A DNA stretch of 14,407 nucleotides from Lachnospiraceae bacterium UBA7179. Its GTDB lineage: Bacteria > Bacillota > Clostridia > Lachnospirales > Lachnospiraceae. A program made the position numbers and the translations under genes. The first letter of the stretch is position 1. Each line of letters opens with the position of its first letter. The notes below the pieces were generated by a model, which was given only the letters and a program-made list of their open reading frames with translations, had not been told where the DNA came from and searched no databases. Of the stretch, positions 8,174 through 14,385 are shown piece after piece. The stretch covers positions 1-14,407 of the forward strand of contig DKVL01000026.1 in NCBI GenBank assembly GCA_002491195.1, in the 5' to 3' direction.

Positions 8174-9016
8174 CTATATCGTGCGTACTGCATGACGGTT
8201 TACATGGCAGCATATGTTTACGGCGACTGGCAGTCCGGCAATGTGCGTTGGGTAGGTGTTGATATTGACGGCAAGCGCAGTTGTCGTACCGCCAAGTCCG
8301 CCTGGTCCTATACCAGTGCGGTTGATCCTGGCTAAGAGTTCCTCCTCCATCTCCTTTACATATGGTATGTCAGAGTGCTGGTCCACTGGTCTGGTGAGTG
8401 CTTTCTTTGCCATAAGTGCACATTTTTCAAAGGTTCCGCCGATACCGACGCCAACTACCATAGGCGGGCAGGCGTTGGGACCTGCATCCTTTACAGCTGT
8501 GAGGATTGCGTTCTTCACACCCTCGATGCCGTCGGCTGGCTTGAGCATGAAGACGCGACTCATGTTCTCACTTCCGAAGCCTTTTGGGGCAGCTGTGATC
8601 GTCACGTTATCGCCTGTTGTCATCTCATAGTGAATGACTGCTGGCGTATTGTCCCTGGTATTTTCGCGGATCAGTGGGTCTTTCACGACAGACTTCCGCA
8701 GAAATCCGTCCCTGTAGCCCTGGCGGACACCTTCGTTGATGGCATCTTCCAGGCTTCCTCCCTCGAAGTGCACATCTTGTCCAATCTCCATAAAAATCAC
8801 TGCCATTCCTGTGTCCTGACAGATTGGAATCATATCGTCGCCTGCAATCCGCAGGTTGTCCTGGAGTTGATTCAGAATCTGTTTTCCAAGCGGGCTTTTT
8901 TCTGTGTTCGCAGCATTTTTGAGCGCACTGTCCATATCGGGCGCAAGATAGTGATTTGCCTCAATGCACATTTCCTTGATGTTTTGTGTGATTTGTGATA
9001 CGTTAACTGTCCTCAT
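8174..9016 (-). CDS. fumA: Fumarate hydratase (class I) alpha subunit
   Basis: The 280-residue protein is the iron-sulfur subunit of class I fumarase. Three cysteine sites expected to ligate the [4Fe-4S] cluster are visible: C66 in ICQDTGMAV, C183 in GPNACPPMVVG, and C269/C270 in NICCHVNRHAVR. Other family segments are the RENTRDNTPAVIHYE block, the AAPKGFGSENMS block and TGIGPGGLGGTTTALAV. The length is typical of the stand-alone subunit. The start at 9016 is preceded by AAGGATAACAT. The beta subunit follows after 16 bases, so the two are clearly one operon. The cluster makes this enzyme type oxygen-sensitive, which fits an anaerobe. Upstream lies a repeat-rich 393-base leader region. A tartrate dehydratase assignment is the main alternative. 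Confidence 0.93.
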   Translation of the reverse strand: MRTVNVSQITQNIKEMCIEANHYLAPDMDSALKNAANTEKSPLGKQILNQLQDNLRIAGDDMIPICQDTGMAVIFMEIGQDVHFEGGSLEDAINEGVRQGYRDGFLRKSVVKDPLIRENTRDNTPAVIHYEMTTGDNVTITAAPKGFGSENMSRVFMLKPADGIEGVKNAILTAVKDAGPNACPPMVVGVGIGGTFEKCALMAKKALTRPVDQHSDIPYVKEMEEELLARINRTGIGPGGLGGTTTALAVNINTYPTHIAGLPVAVNICCHVNRHAVRTI

Positions 9017-9034
9017 ATATGTTATCCTTGTCGC

Positions 9035-9049
9035 AGTTCCTAAGGAACT
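9035..9049. promoter_or_regulatory. Palindrome in the fumarase leader, possible operator
   Basis: AGTTCCTAAGGAACT is a perfect inverted repeat with 7-base arms and one central base. It lies 18 bases before the fumarase alpha start codon and just upstream of its ribosome binding site. It could be a repressor site or a small mRNA hairpin that controls initiation. Nothing in the sequence names a regulator. Confidence 0.35.
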
Positions 9050-9125
9050 TTTAAGAAATAACCTGTTAATTTGACGTCGTATAAATGTTCAGCTGCAAAG
9101 AAGATAATCGCAGGCGTAGAAGACA

Positions 9126-9147
9126 AAGGCATAAAGGACAATGCCTT
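9126..9147. repeat. Perfect 7-bp hairpin in the fumarase leader
   Basis: AAGGCAT (9126-9132) and ATGCCTT (9141-9147) enclose an 8-base loop. The hairpin would form in the minus-strand leader of the fumarase mRNA. It is not followed by a T run there, so it is not an intrinsic terminator. Confidence 0.5.
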
Positions 9148-9153
9148 ACGGCA

Positions 9154-9182
9154 AGATGATCTGATGTCGCAGATGGACATCT
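9154..9182. repeat. Bulged 10-bp hairpin in the fumarase leader
   Basis: AGATG-ATCTG (9154-9163) pairs with CAGAT (9170-9174) and CATCT (9178-9182) around a 6-base loop, with a 3-base bulge. It lies 6 bases from the neighbouring hairpin at 9126-9147, so the two would stack in one leader RNA if transcription starts upstream of them. Confidence 0.45.
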
Positions 9183-9330
9183 AGCCATCCAGTACCTTAC
9201 AAGTCAAATTGATGAATTATTTATGAATAGTTCCTAAATAGCTGCTTTGTCCTTCCTTTTATTTTTTCCTTTTCGGGAAGATATTCATTACTTGATAAAG
9301 CTTAAACTTGAATTTCTCACCTTGTTTGGT

Positions 9331-9371
9331 AACTACATTCAATCCTTTGAACCGATTGTTATACTGTAGTT
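9331..9371. repeat. Compound hairpin after the kinase gene
   Basis: Outer arms AACTACA (9331-9337) and TGTAGTT (9365-9371) enclose inner arms CAATC (9340-9344) and GATTG (9354-9358). It begins 38 bases after the kinase stop codon. Neither strand shows a following T run, so it is not a standard terminator. It may protect the 3' end of the mRNA or be the remnant of an inserted element. Confidence 0.4.
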
Positions 9372-9409
9372 AGGCTTGGGTCTATTTCCAGATGTATTTT
9401 GTTTTCCCA

Positions 9410-11248
9410 TCAATACGGGGATATTTCCGTAATAACCGTATCCTCATACTTATTCCCCGGATACACAGAATCTATTCGCAAAGAAATGCTTTCTGTAATA
9501 ACGGAATCTATAAATTGTATATTCTGAACATTGTTCACATCATTTAATATATGGCTTTCCCCTGACCCGTCTGAGAATGCAATATACACTTCCTTCGGTC
9601 TGGAATTTTTATGATACAAATCATCACTTTTCTGATAACCCGCATATATCTCAATTCCCGACACCAGATACGCCCCATCAAAATATACCGTAATCGTCTC
9701 TCCGATTCCCTGACCGGAAACACCTTCCACCCATCCTGTTGTCAGATCCCCATCAATAGCCTTTCCAGGCATATGTACAATATTGTACGCACTTTCTTCT
9801 AAATAAGAAGAGGCATCCGCGTCACGGATCTTTGCGCTGCTGATCTGGAGAACATCTTGTATGACCGTAATATCTTCCACAAACGATTTTTCATCAGCTC
9901 TATCGGTACTGTCCGGCTCTATTATAACAGACTCTTCGACTTCCTGACTGGAAATAACTTCCATCCATCCTGATGTCAAATCTCCATCCATAATATTTTC
10001 AGAAATCTGTGTAATATTATATACGCTTTCATCTGAATAAAAAGGTTCATCAGCTTTATAGACGCTATCTGGCTTTTTCGGCATAAAAACAGCACACAGG
10101 CAAATCAGGAAAATACCACACACCACAGCTGCAGCAATTAATATGGTTCTTTGATCTATGACATACGTACCTGGAGACTTTTTGTCCTGATTTTCTGCAT
10201 CCTTAATATCTAACCGGGACTGCCCGCTCCCTGACTGAATCTCAAGAGTACCCACCACTTTCATCGCACCCTCGTTTGAATACAATGCCACATGGAGCGC
10301 ATCCATATTCTGAAACCTGTTCTCGGCGTACACTGCCATACCCTGCATAATTGCTGCGTTCTGCGCATCGCTGATGCCGATGCCGAGATCTTTGGGTGAT
10401 TTCAGGGTGTCTTCACGCAGGCGCTCCATTGACTCGGCAGGCGTCACGCCAGTGATGCATTTATAGATAGTCGCCGTAAGCGCATACACATCGGACCACG
10501 GTCCCTGTTTTCCACGACTCCTGTATTGCTCCTCTGGTGCGTAACCGGGTTTGAGCATGATAGACAGGCTTTTCTCCGCATTGCCTGCAAACTCCCGCGC
10601 CGCGCCGAAATCAAGGAGCTTCATGCCGCTGTACTTCGTGATCATGATATTGTCGGGGCTGATGTCCCTGTGAATCATCCCGGCGTTATGTACCTTTGAC
10701 AGGGACCGGATCACTGGCTCCATCATCTCAAAGGTCTTGTCGGCGGGAATCTTCCCACCGTTCTGCTTCAAGTACTGTTTTAGCGTGATCCCGTCGATAT
10801 ATTCCATGACGATATACGCAGTGCCATTTTCATTAAAGAAATCCCTTACTTCAACAATACCATTCAAGTTAGAAAACTTTGCAAGATTTCTCGCCTCATT
10901 GATGAAACCCTCGCGCCATTTATTGACATCCTTCTCATTCTTCCCAGCATATATTGACACCATCGCTGTGACTGTTGACTCCCTCGTCACAAAGCCGTTG
11001 GGATAAAATTCCTTGATTGCCACAACCAAGTCCAGATTCAGGTCAAGACCAAGATAGGTAATCCCAAATCCCCCTTCCCCGATCACTTTTCCTATCAGAT
11101 ATTTTCCTGCCAGTATCGTGAACGGCTGCATCTGATAAAGAACCGCTTTCATCTGGTTTAATTGATAGCCACAATGCGGACATACGCCCACACTGTCCTT
11201 GTTCTTAACCTCCTGCATACACCCAGGGCATATTTTATTGATATCCAT
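9410..11248 (-). CDS. Membrane-anchored Ser/Thr protein kinase with zinc ribbon and NADase-type glycan-binding domain
   Basis: The 612-residue protein starts MDINKICPGC; GAGGAAAGGA precedes this ATG. An in-frame ATG 19 codons upstream has no comparable site and would overlap the transposase relic. Residues 7-26 form a zinc ribbon (C7, C10, C23, C26). A Hanks-type kinase domain spans about 50-325: GEGGFG glycine loop 57-62, VAIK lysine 79, HRDISPDN 193-200 with catalytic D195, DFG 213-215 and APEEQY at 237. All key catalytic residues are present, so activity is expected. One membrane helix (about 369-389, TILIAAAVVCGIFLICLCAV) puts the kinase in the cytoplasm and the C-terminus outside. Residues about 480-612 resemble the NADase-type glycan-binding (discoidin-like) domain, with IDGDLTTGWVEGVSGQGIGE, AGYQKSDDLYHKNSRPKE and DSVYPGNKYEDTVITEI. 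Residues 399-443 are a degenerate copy of the start of that domain. Substrates are unknown; the layout suggests a receptor kinase sensing extracellular sugar or wall material. Confidence 0.9.
   Translation of the reverse strand: MDINKICPGCMQEVKNKDSVGVCPHCGYQLNQMKAVLYQMQPFTILAGKYLIGKVIGEGGFGITYLGLDLNLDLVVAIKEFYPNGFVTRESTVTAMVSIYAGKNEKDVNKWREGFINEARNLAKFSNLNGIVEVRDFFNENGTAYIVMEYIDGITLKQYLKQNGGKIPADKTFEMMEPVIRSLSKVHNAGMIHRDISPDNIMITKYSGMKLLDFGAAREFAGNAEKSLSIMLKPGYAPEEQYRSRGKQGPWSDVYALTATIYKCITGVTPAESMERLREDTLKSPKDLGIGISDAQNAAIMQGMAVYAENRFQNMDALHVALYSNEGAMKVVGTLEIQSGSGQSRLDIKDAENQDKKSPGTYVIDQRTILIAAAVVCGIFLICLCAVFMPKKPDSVYKADEPFYSDESVYNITQISENIMDGDLTSGWMEVISSQEVEESVIIEPDSTDRADEKSFVEDITVIQDVLQISSAKIRDADASSYLEESAYNIVHMPGKAIDGDLTTGWVEGVSGQGIGETITVYFDGAYLVSGIEIYAGYQKSDDLYHKNSRPKEVYIAFSDGSGESHILNDVNNVQNIQFIDSVITESISLRIDSVYPGNKYEDTVITEISPY
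9686..10054. repeat. Partial duplication of the extracellular domain in the kinase gene
   Basis: Codons 477-521 (9686-9820) and 399-443 (9920-10054) align without gaps at an offset of 78 codons. The proteins share YNI, DGDLTxGWxE and other residues (about 19 of 45 identical), and the DNA is visibly alignable across the same stretch. The upstream copy lacks the rest of the domain and has lost the VSGQGIGE glycines, so it is probably a linker rather than a folded domain. Confidence 0.75.
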
Positions 11249-11258
11249 TTGTTCGCTG

Positions 11259-11268
11259 TCCTTTCCTC
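11259..11268 (-). promoter_or_regulatory. Ribosome binding site that fixes the kinase start
   Basis: GAGGAAAGGA on the minus strand ends ten bases before the ATG at 11248. The spacing is slightly long but the purine tract is strong. It supports starting at MDINKICPGC, which also places the zinc ribbon at the N-terminus as usual. Confidence 0.6.
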
Positions 11269-11276
11269 TAAAGTAG

Positions 11277-11881
11277 TTAAAAACCAAAGGATGTAGGGTA
11301 TTCAATCTTAAACTTGTTGTAATATTGTGCAGCTCCGCTATGCCCTTCGTTCGTCACAATCCGGCTGGCATACACGATACACTTTTGGTTCCTGAGTTCT
11401 ATAAACATCTCTTTGCTGTCTTCGAAGGAAGAATGCATCTTTTTCTGAACGTAAAGATTTATAGCAGCCACTATCTGGCTTAGGAGCAGATGCCCCAATA
11501 CCTTCTGTTCCTTGTGTACGCGAAGCAAGGTCAGCCTGGAGATGCCTTTGCTTACATCAAAATATTGTTCCACCAGCTGCCGCGTATAGTATATGGTCAG
11601 GATATCATCCGGCTGGTATAGGAGTGATGAAATGATCACGAACAAACCTGACGTTTCAAAGAACTTATGCATTCTGCTTCCGGGTAAAGGACGTTTGCGA
11701 AGCTACCATCGTACCATGTATTGGTGTGTGAATTGGCCTTATTGGATAAGATATAATACTCAGCCATAGTCCAAAGGTTATCCTGGTTTTGACAGCTGAT
11801 GCCAGCCAGAACCTCGTCATAATGCATAGCCCTAATCAAGGAATCTATAAAAAATGCGGATCTGCCGCACCATAGGTGCAT
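11277..11881 (-). pseudogene. Transposase relic (IS4/IS1634-type DDE), internally deleted
   Basis: Two minus-strand frames carry parts of one transposase. Bases 11881-11636 give an N-terminal part (HYDEVLAGISCQNQDNLW, then TMAEYYILSNKANSHTNTWY and NVLYPEAECISS). Bases 11672-11277 give the C-terminal part: FETSGLFVIISS, then YYTRQLVEQYFDVSKG with the Y-x2-R-x3-E-like signature carrying the last catalytic acid, then GHLLLSQIVAAINLYVQKKM and ELRNQKCIVYASRIVTNEG. The frames meet at about 11640-11670, where the middle of the protein, including the first two catalytic aspartates, is missing. Full proteins of this kind are around 500 residues or more, so well over half is gone. No intact terminal repeats were seen. 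The relic separates the deacylase gene from the kinase, and its stop codon lies just before the kinase ribosome binding site. Confidence 0.82.
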
Positions 11882-11913
11882 GTAATGACATTATTTGTAA
11901 ACACACCGCGTTC

Positions 11914-12414
11914 CTAAACTATAAGATCTGCAAACTCTGCGCCAGATGCTGCTGCCAGGTCCTGCGGGGTGAGTTCGAGCTGCATGCCGAGTTTTCCGCC
12001 GCTCACGATAATCTTGTCGAGGTTTTGGGCACTCTGCTCGATGCGCGTGACATACTGTTTCTTCATGCCGATTGCGGTACATCCGCCTCTGATGTAGCCC
12101 GTGACGGCGTTGATGTCCTTTACGTGAAGCATTGCCACGGACTTTTCTCCAACGGATTTTGCTGCCTTTTTCATGTCGAGTTCCTCCGCGATGGGAATGA
12201 CGAACACGTAATAGTTTTTGCTGCTGCCCTGCGTGACCAGGGTTTTATATACTTTCTCATAGGGCAGTCCGAGCATGTCCGCGATCTGTATGGCGTCTAT
12301 AAATTCGTCGCACTCGTAGGTGTGTATTGTGTATGATATTTTCTTAGTATCAAGTATGCGCATTGCGTTTGTCTTGTTTTTTGCCCTGGCTTTGTCTTCT
12401 TTTTGTTTTGACAT
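11914..12414 (-). CDS. ybaK: Cys-tRNA(Pro)/Cys-tRNA(Cys) deacylase, YbaK/EbsC family
   Basis: The 166-residue cytoplasmic protein is an aminoacyl-tRNA editing domain that hydrolyses cysteine mis-attached to tRNA-Pro by prolyl-tRNA synthetase. Its length matches the family. Visible family features are NAMRILDTKKISYTIHTYE near the N-terminus, GLPYEKVYKTLV with the conserved lysine K57 (equivalent to the catalytic lysine of YbaK), FVIPIAEELDMKKAAKSVGEK in parts, and YIRGGCTAIGMKK followed by IIVSGGKLGMQLELTPQDLA. The start is supported by AAAGGAG eight bases upstream. The gene lies 31 bases after the gene at 12446-12976, so the two are probably co-transcribed. ProX-type relatives with other specificities are the main alternative. 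Confidence 0.92.
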   Translation of the reverse strand: MSKQKEDKARAKNKTNAMRILDTKKISYTIHTYECDEFIDAIQIADMLGLPYEKVYKTLVTQGSSKNYYVFVIPIAEELDMKKAAKSVGEKSVAMLHVKDINAVTGYIRGGCTAIGMKKQYVTRIEQSAQNLDKIIVSGGKLGMQLELTPQDLAAASGAEFADLIV

Positions 12415-12445
12415 TGTGGATACTCCTTTTCACCCTCATAATCCG

Positions 12446-12976
12446 CTATAACATTTCGGCTCCCAGCTCTTCCATTAAGGTACTCCACAAACTTTCAGTA
12501 TCTTCAATTGCAGTGGGATCAATCTTTGCAGCCTGTTGTCTTAGCGTCTTCTCCAATTTGGCACATTTCTCCTCATAGTCCTCGTCATCGAACGCAAACT
12601 CCGGATGCGAGATGGTTTCTAAAGCTGCCAGATACAGTTTCATAATTTCCATAAATTTAATAAAATCAGCGGCGCAGCAGTCGATCAGACTATCCTGCTT
12701 CAAGTCTAAGGCGTTACGGTAGTCTGGTTCCGCAACCTCATCACCCGTCAGCTCAGCCACATGGACTGGACCGTCTGCCATCACGATAATAAGGAGTCCG
12801 CCTCCATCTCCCCAATTGTCCTCTGCCACTACCACAAATGGACGCTGTGACGCCACTGTTCCAGTCCACAGGTCCTCCGGACCCAGGAAGGTATAACACC
12901 CCAATTGTGTCCCCGGCTTTGGTAACTGCGCTTTAATTACTTGTATTGTCTCCTGCATGATTTTGGTTATTTCCAT
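12446..12976 (-). CDS. Unrecognised acidic protein, possibly SUKH-like
   Basis: The 176-residue protein has no signal peptide or membrane helix. I do not recognise it firmly. The middle, PFVVVAEDNWGDGGGLLIIV followed by MADGPVHVAEL (about residues 47-76), has the alternating hydrophobic strands and the WGD/GPV pattern seen in SUKH (SMI1/KNR4-like) proteins, many of which are toxin-immunity proteins. The segment ADFIKFMEIMKLYLAALE (103-120) would fit a C-terminal helix of that fold. The rest (about 127-176) is helical and rich in E and K. The start is supported by AAAGGA nine bases upstream. It lies between a decayed ATPase gene and ybaK. No toxin gene is visible beside it, so an immunity role is only a suggestion. 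Confidence 0.7.
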   Translation of the reverse strand: MEITKIMQETIQVIKAQLPKPGTQLGCYTFLGPEDLWTGTVASQRPFVVVAEDNWGDGGGLLIIVMADGPVHVAELTGDEVAEPDYRNALDLKQDSLIDCCAADFIKFMEIMKLYLAALETISHPEFAFDDEDYEEKCAKLEKTLRQQAAKIDPTAIEDTESLWSTLMEELGAEML

Positions 12977-13022
12977 ATGTTCTTAATCCTTTCTATGTGA
13001 TAAAGAATTTCAACAGTCTGGA

Positions 13023-13834
13023 CTACACAACTACTTCCATAATATGTTTTCCATGTCGGGAGATTTCCTGGATTCCTGTCTTTTTATTTTTGTTAAAATG
13101 AAAACTCAGCAGATATCCCGTATCAGCATTATAGTAATCCAGATATTCAAATAACTGCTTTTCGCCTCTCTGATGATACTCGCTGCCATGCCATATTTTT
13201 AATTCTATAACAAACTGCTCCCCCCGATAATCAACAATGATATCAGTCCGTCTCATATCCCTGGTCTGTGCCTCGATATAATAATTTCCGGTTCCATTGA
13301 TGATCGGCTTTAAATACATCAGAAAGATTCTTCTGCCCTTTGGCTCTTTTCGCAGGAGCAGCTCCGCTTCCACGATTCCCCTGTGCGTCCATACAGACTG
13401 CAAATCCGGAAAATCTCCTGTTCCCGCAAGCCTTCCGTCTGCAATCTGGCACAGACGCGACACCAGATAAGGATAACCAGATGTATAATCATAAATCTGG
13501 GTGCTGATCTTATCAATATCCATTCCAGTCTGATGGTCTTTTTCATACTCTGCGAGCATGGCTGAGATCTCTTCTGGCATAAAGTCCATATTTACTGTAA
13601 AGTCAACTGCTATATTCCACGGACTGTTATACTTTGATTCCTCGCCAGGATGCAGTTTTACCTTCAGATTTTTGATGTCATATACGCCAGCCAGTATGAC
13701 TGACCAGAACGTGTGATCCTTTCCCTTCATCTGTTCCAGATATTTATTCCGCAGCAGTCCTAAAAAAGACAGAAAAACCTGATTGTCCGAACTCTTATCA
13801 ACTGAGCGGTATCACCAAATTACTTTTTATGCAT
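13023..13834 (-). pseudogene. AAA-like ATPase / PD-(D/E)XK nuclease-superfamily gene, 5' part deleted
   Basis: The preserved frame runs from about 13811, just after an in-frame TGA at 13812-13814, to the TAG at 13023. It begins with VDKSSDNQVFLSFLGLLRNK, the Walker B end of an AAA-like ATPase, then SVILAGVYDIKNLK, NSPWNIAVDF and DYTSGYPYLVSRLCQ. It ends with a PD-(D/E)XK-type domain: RRTDIIVDYRGEQFVIELK and GEKQLFEYLDYYN. The Walker A region and everything before it, perhaps 200 residues, are absent. The ATG at 13730 has no ribosome binding site and lies inside the conserved ATPase region, so I do not accept it as a natural start. At 13834 an ATG stands five bases after AAAGGGGG but opens only M-H-K-K before TAA, in a different frame. 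This looks like the original start left behind by an internal deletion (inference). Intact relatives are roughly 500 residues or more. Confidence 0.78.
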
Positions 13835-13854
13835 TGTATCCCCCTTTCGGCTCC

Positions 13855-14274
13855 CTATTCGTCCCAGTCCTCATCGTCCCAGTCCGGATATTGTTCCACA
13901 TGCCCTTTTTCCTTTACAACACATGGTTTTGCCGCTTTGGGAACCTCTGTTATCTTCTGGACGTTAATTGTAAACATCCAGTCGTCCCCAAAATCATAAT
14001 GAAGTGAAAATTTTTGCCCTTTGACCAGACCAAGCTTGTCAAGTTTTACCTTGACTGAGGGCTCGCCATGTTCTGGATCAGACTGATAACTATAGTCGCT
14101 GTACATTCTGTTATCCATGCAAAATTCATACAGGTGTTCATCAATAAAGTCAAAAGCAGAGATAATTGTACTACATAATTTTTGAAGTGTTTCTTTTCCT
14201 GATATTTCGATTACCCTGTACACAGCGTTTCCTCTTCCAGCCGGATATACTTTTAAAGTGTATTGATTTTCCAT
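13855..14274 (-). CDS. pRiA4b ORF-3-like (IS1096 passenger TnpR-type) protein
   Basis: The 139-residue protein has the hallmarks of the plasmid pRiA4b ORF-3 family: YRVIEISGKETLQKLCSTI followed by AFDFIDEHLYEF near the N-terminus, the SVKVKLDKLGLVKGQKFSLH segment, and the signature YDFGDDWMFTINV at about residues 92-104. The C-terminal tail is very acidic (YPDWDDEDWDE). The function of the family is unknown. Despite the IS1096 name it shows no recombinase motif here and is not itself evidence of a mobile element. GGAG lies about ten bases before the ATG, and an extended -10 promoter is placed upstream at 14319-14347. The relic ATPase gene starts 20 bases beyond its stop codon, suggesting a former operon. 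Confidence 0.82.
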   Translation of the reverse strand: MENQYTLKVYPAGRGNAVYRVIEISGKETLQKLCSTIISAFDFIDEHLYEFCMDNRMYSDYSYQSDPEHGEPSVKVKLDKLGLVKGQKFSLHYDFGDDWMFTINVQKITEVPKAAKPCVVKEKGHVEQYPDWDDEDWDE

Positions 14275-14318
14275 CGTTGATTCTCCATTCTTTTCCTGAT
14301 TGTATTTTTGTTAACCCA

Positions 14319-14347
14319 ATTTTAGCATACAGCTGTGACATTAGCAA
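14319..14347 (-). promoter_or_regulatory. Likely promoter for the pRiA4b ORF-3-like gene
   Basis: On the minus strand TTGCTA (14342-14347) is followed by 17 bases and TAAAAT (14319-14324), preceded by TGC to give an extended -10 (TGCTAAAAT). The -10 box matches the consensus in five of six positions and the -35 in four of six. Transcription would begin near 14312, leaving a leader of about 38 bases. Confidence 0.55.
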
Positions 14348-14385
14348 CTGGTTCTGTGTTAGTTGATCTGCACTCCAGGAGGTAC

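Larger units (their letters stand above)
9017..9409. other. Gene-free interval upstream of fumarase, rich in repeats
   Basis: No convincing gene lies here. The plus strand has an open stretch without a start codon (about 9062-9183, ending in TAG) whose translation includes KKIIAGVEDKGIKDNALRQD. The minus strand has an open frame of about 47 codons (ATG near 9180) with no clear ribosome binding site. Neither is recognisable. The interval holds a 15-base palindrome, two adjacent hairpins, a compound hairpin near the kinase stop, a 9-base direct repeat AGTTCCTAA (9035-9043 and 9229-9237) and an 8-base inverted pair AATTTGAC/GTCAAATT (9068-9075 and 9203-9210). On the minus strand TTGACT (about 9204-9209) could be a -35 box, but no good -10 follows at the right distance, so the fumarase promoter is not located. 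Confidence 0.6.

Noticed and set aside
8158..8193. Longer fumarase beta protein starting at 8193
   Set aside because: It would overlap the alpha-subunit gene and lacks a ribosome site. The ATG at 8157 has AAGGAG at eight bases and matches the family's N-terminus.
8375..8998. Long plus-strand open frame of 207 codons opposite the fumarase alpha gene
   Set aside because: The minus strand has all conserved fumarase motifs, while the plus frame has no recognisable domain or ribosome site. It is an antisense shadow.
9203..9209. Fumarase promoter with TTGACT as -35
   Set aside because: At 17-18 bases only CTAGAT or TAGATG is found, at most half matching a -10 box, so I did not call a promoter.
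11249..11305. Longer kinase starting at 11305
   Set aside because: The extra 19 codons come from the end of the transposase relic. The zinc ribbon normally begins near the N-terminus, and the ATG at 11248 has a good ribosome site.
11854..12336. Plus-strand open frame of 160 codons opposite ybaK
   Set aside because: The YbaK protein on the other strand is complete and recognisable, whereas this frame is rich in Cys and His with no family pattern.
13855..14274. Reading the IS1096 passenger/TnpR-type protein as a resolvase of a mobile element
   Set aside because: The family name is historical. No serine- or tyrosine-recombinase motif or terminal inverted repeats are visible.
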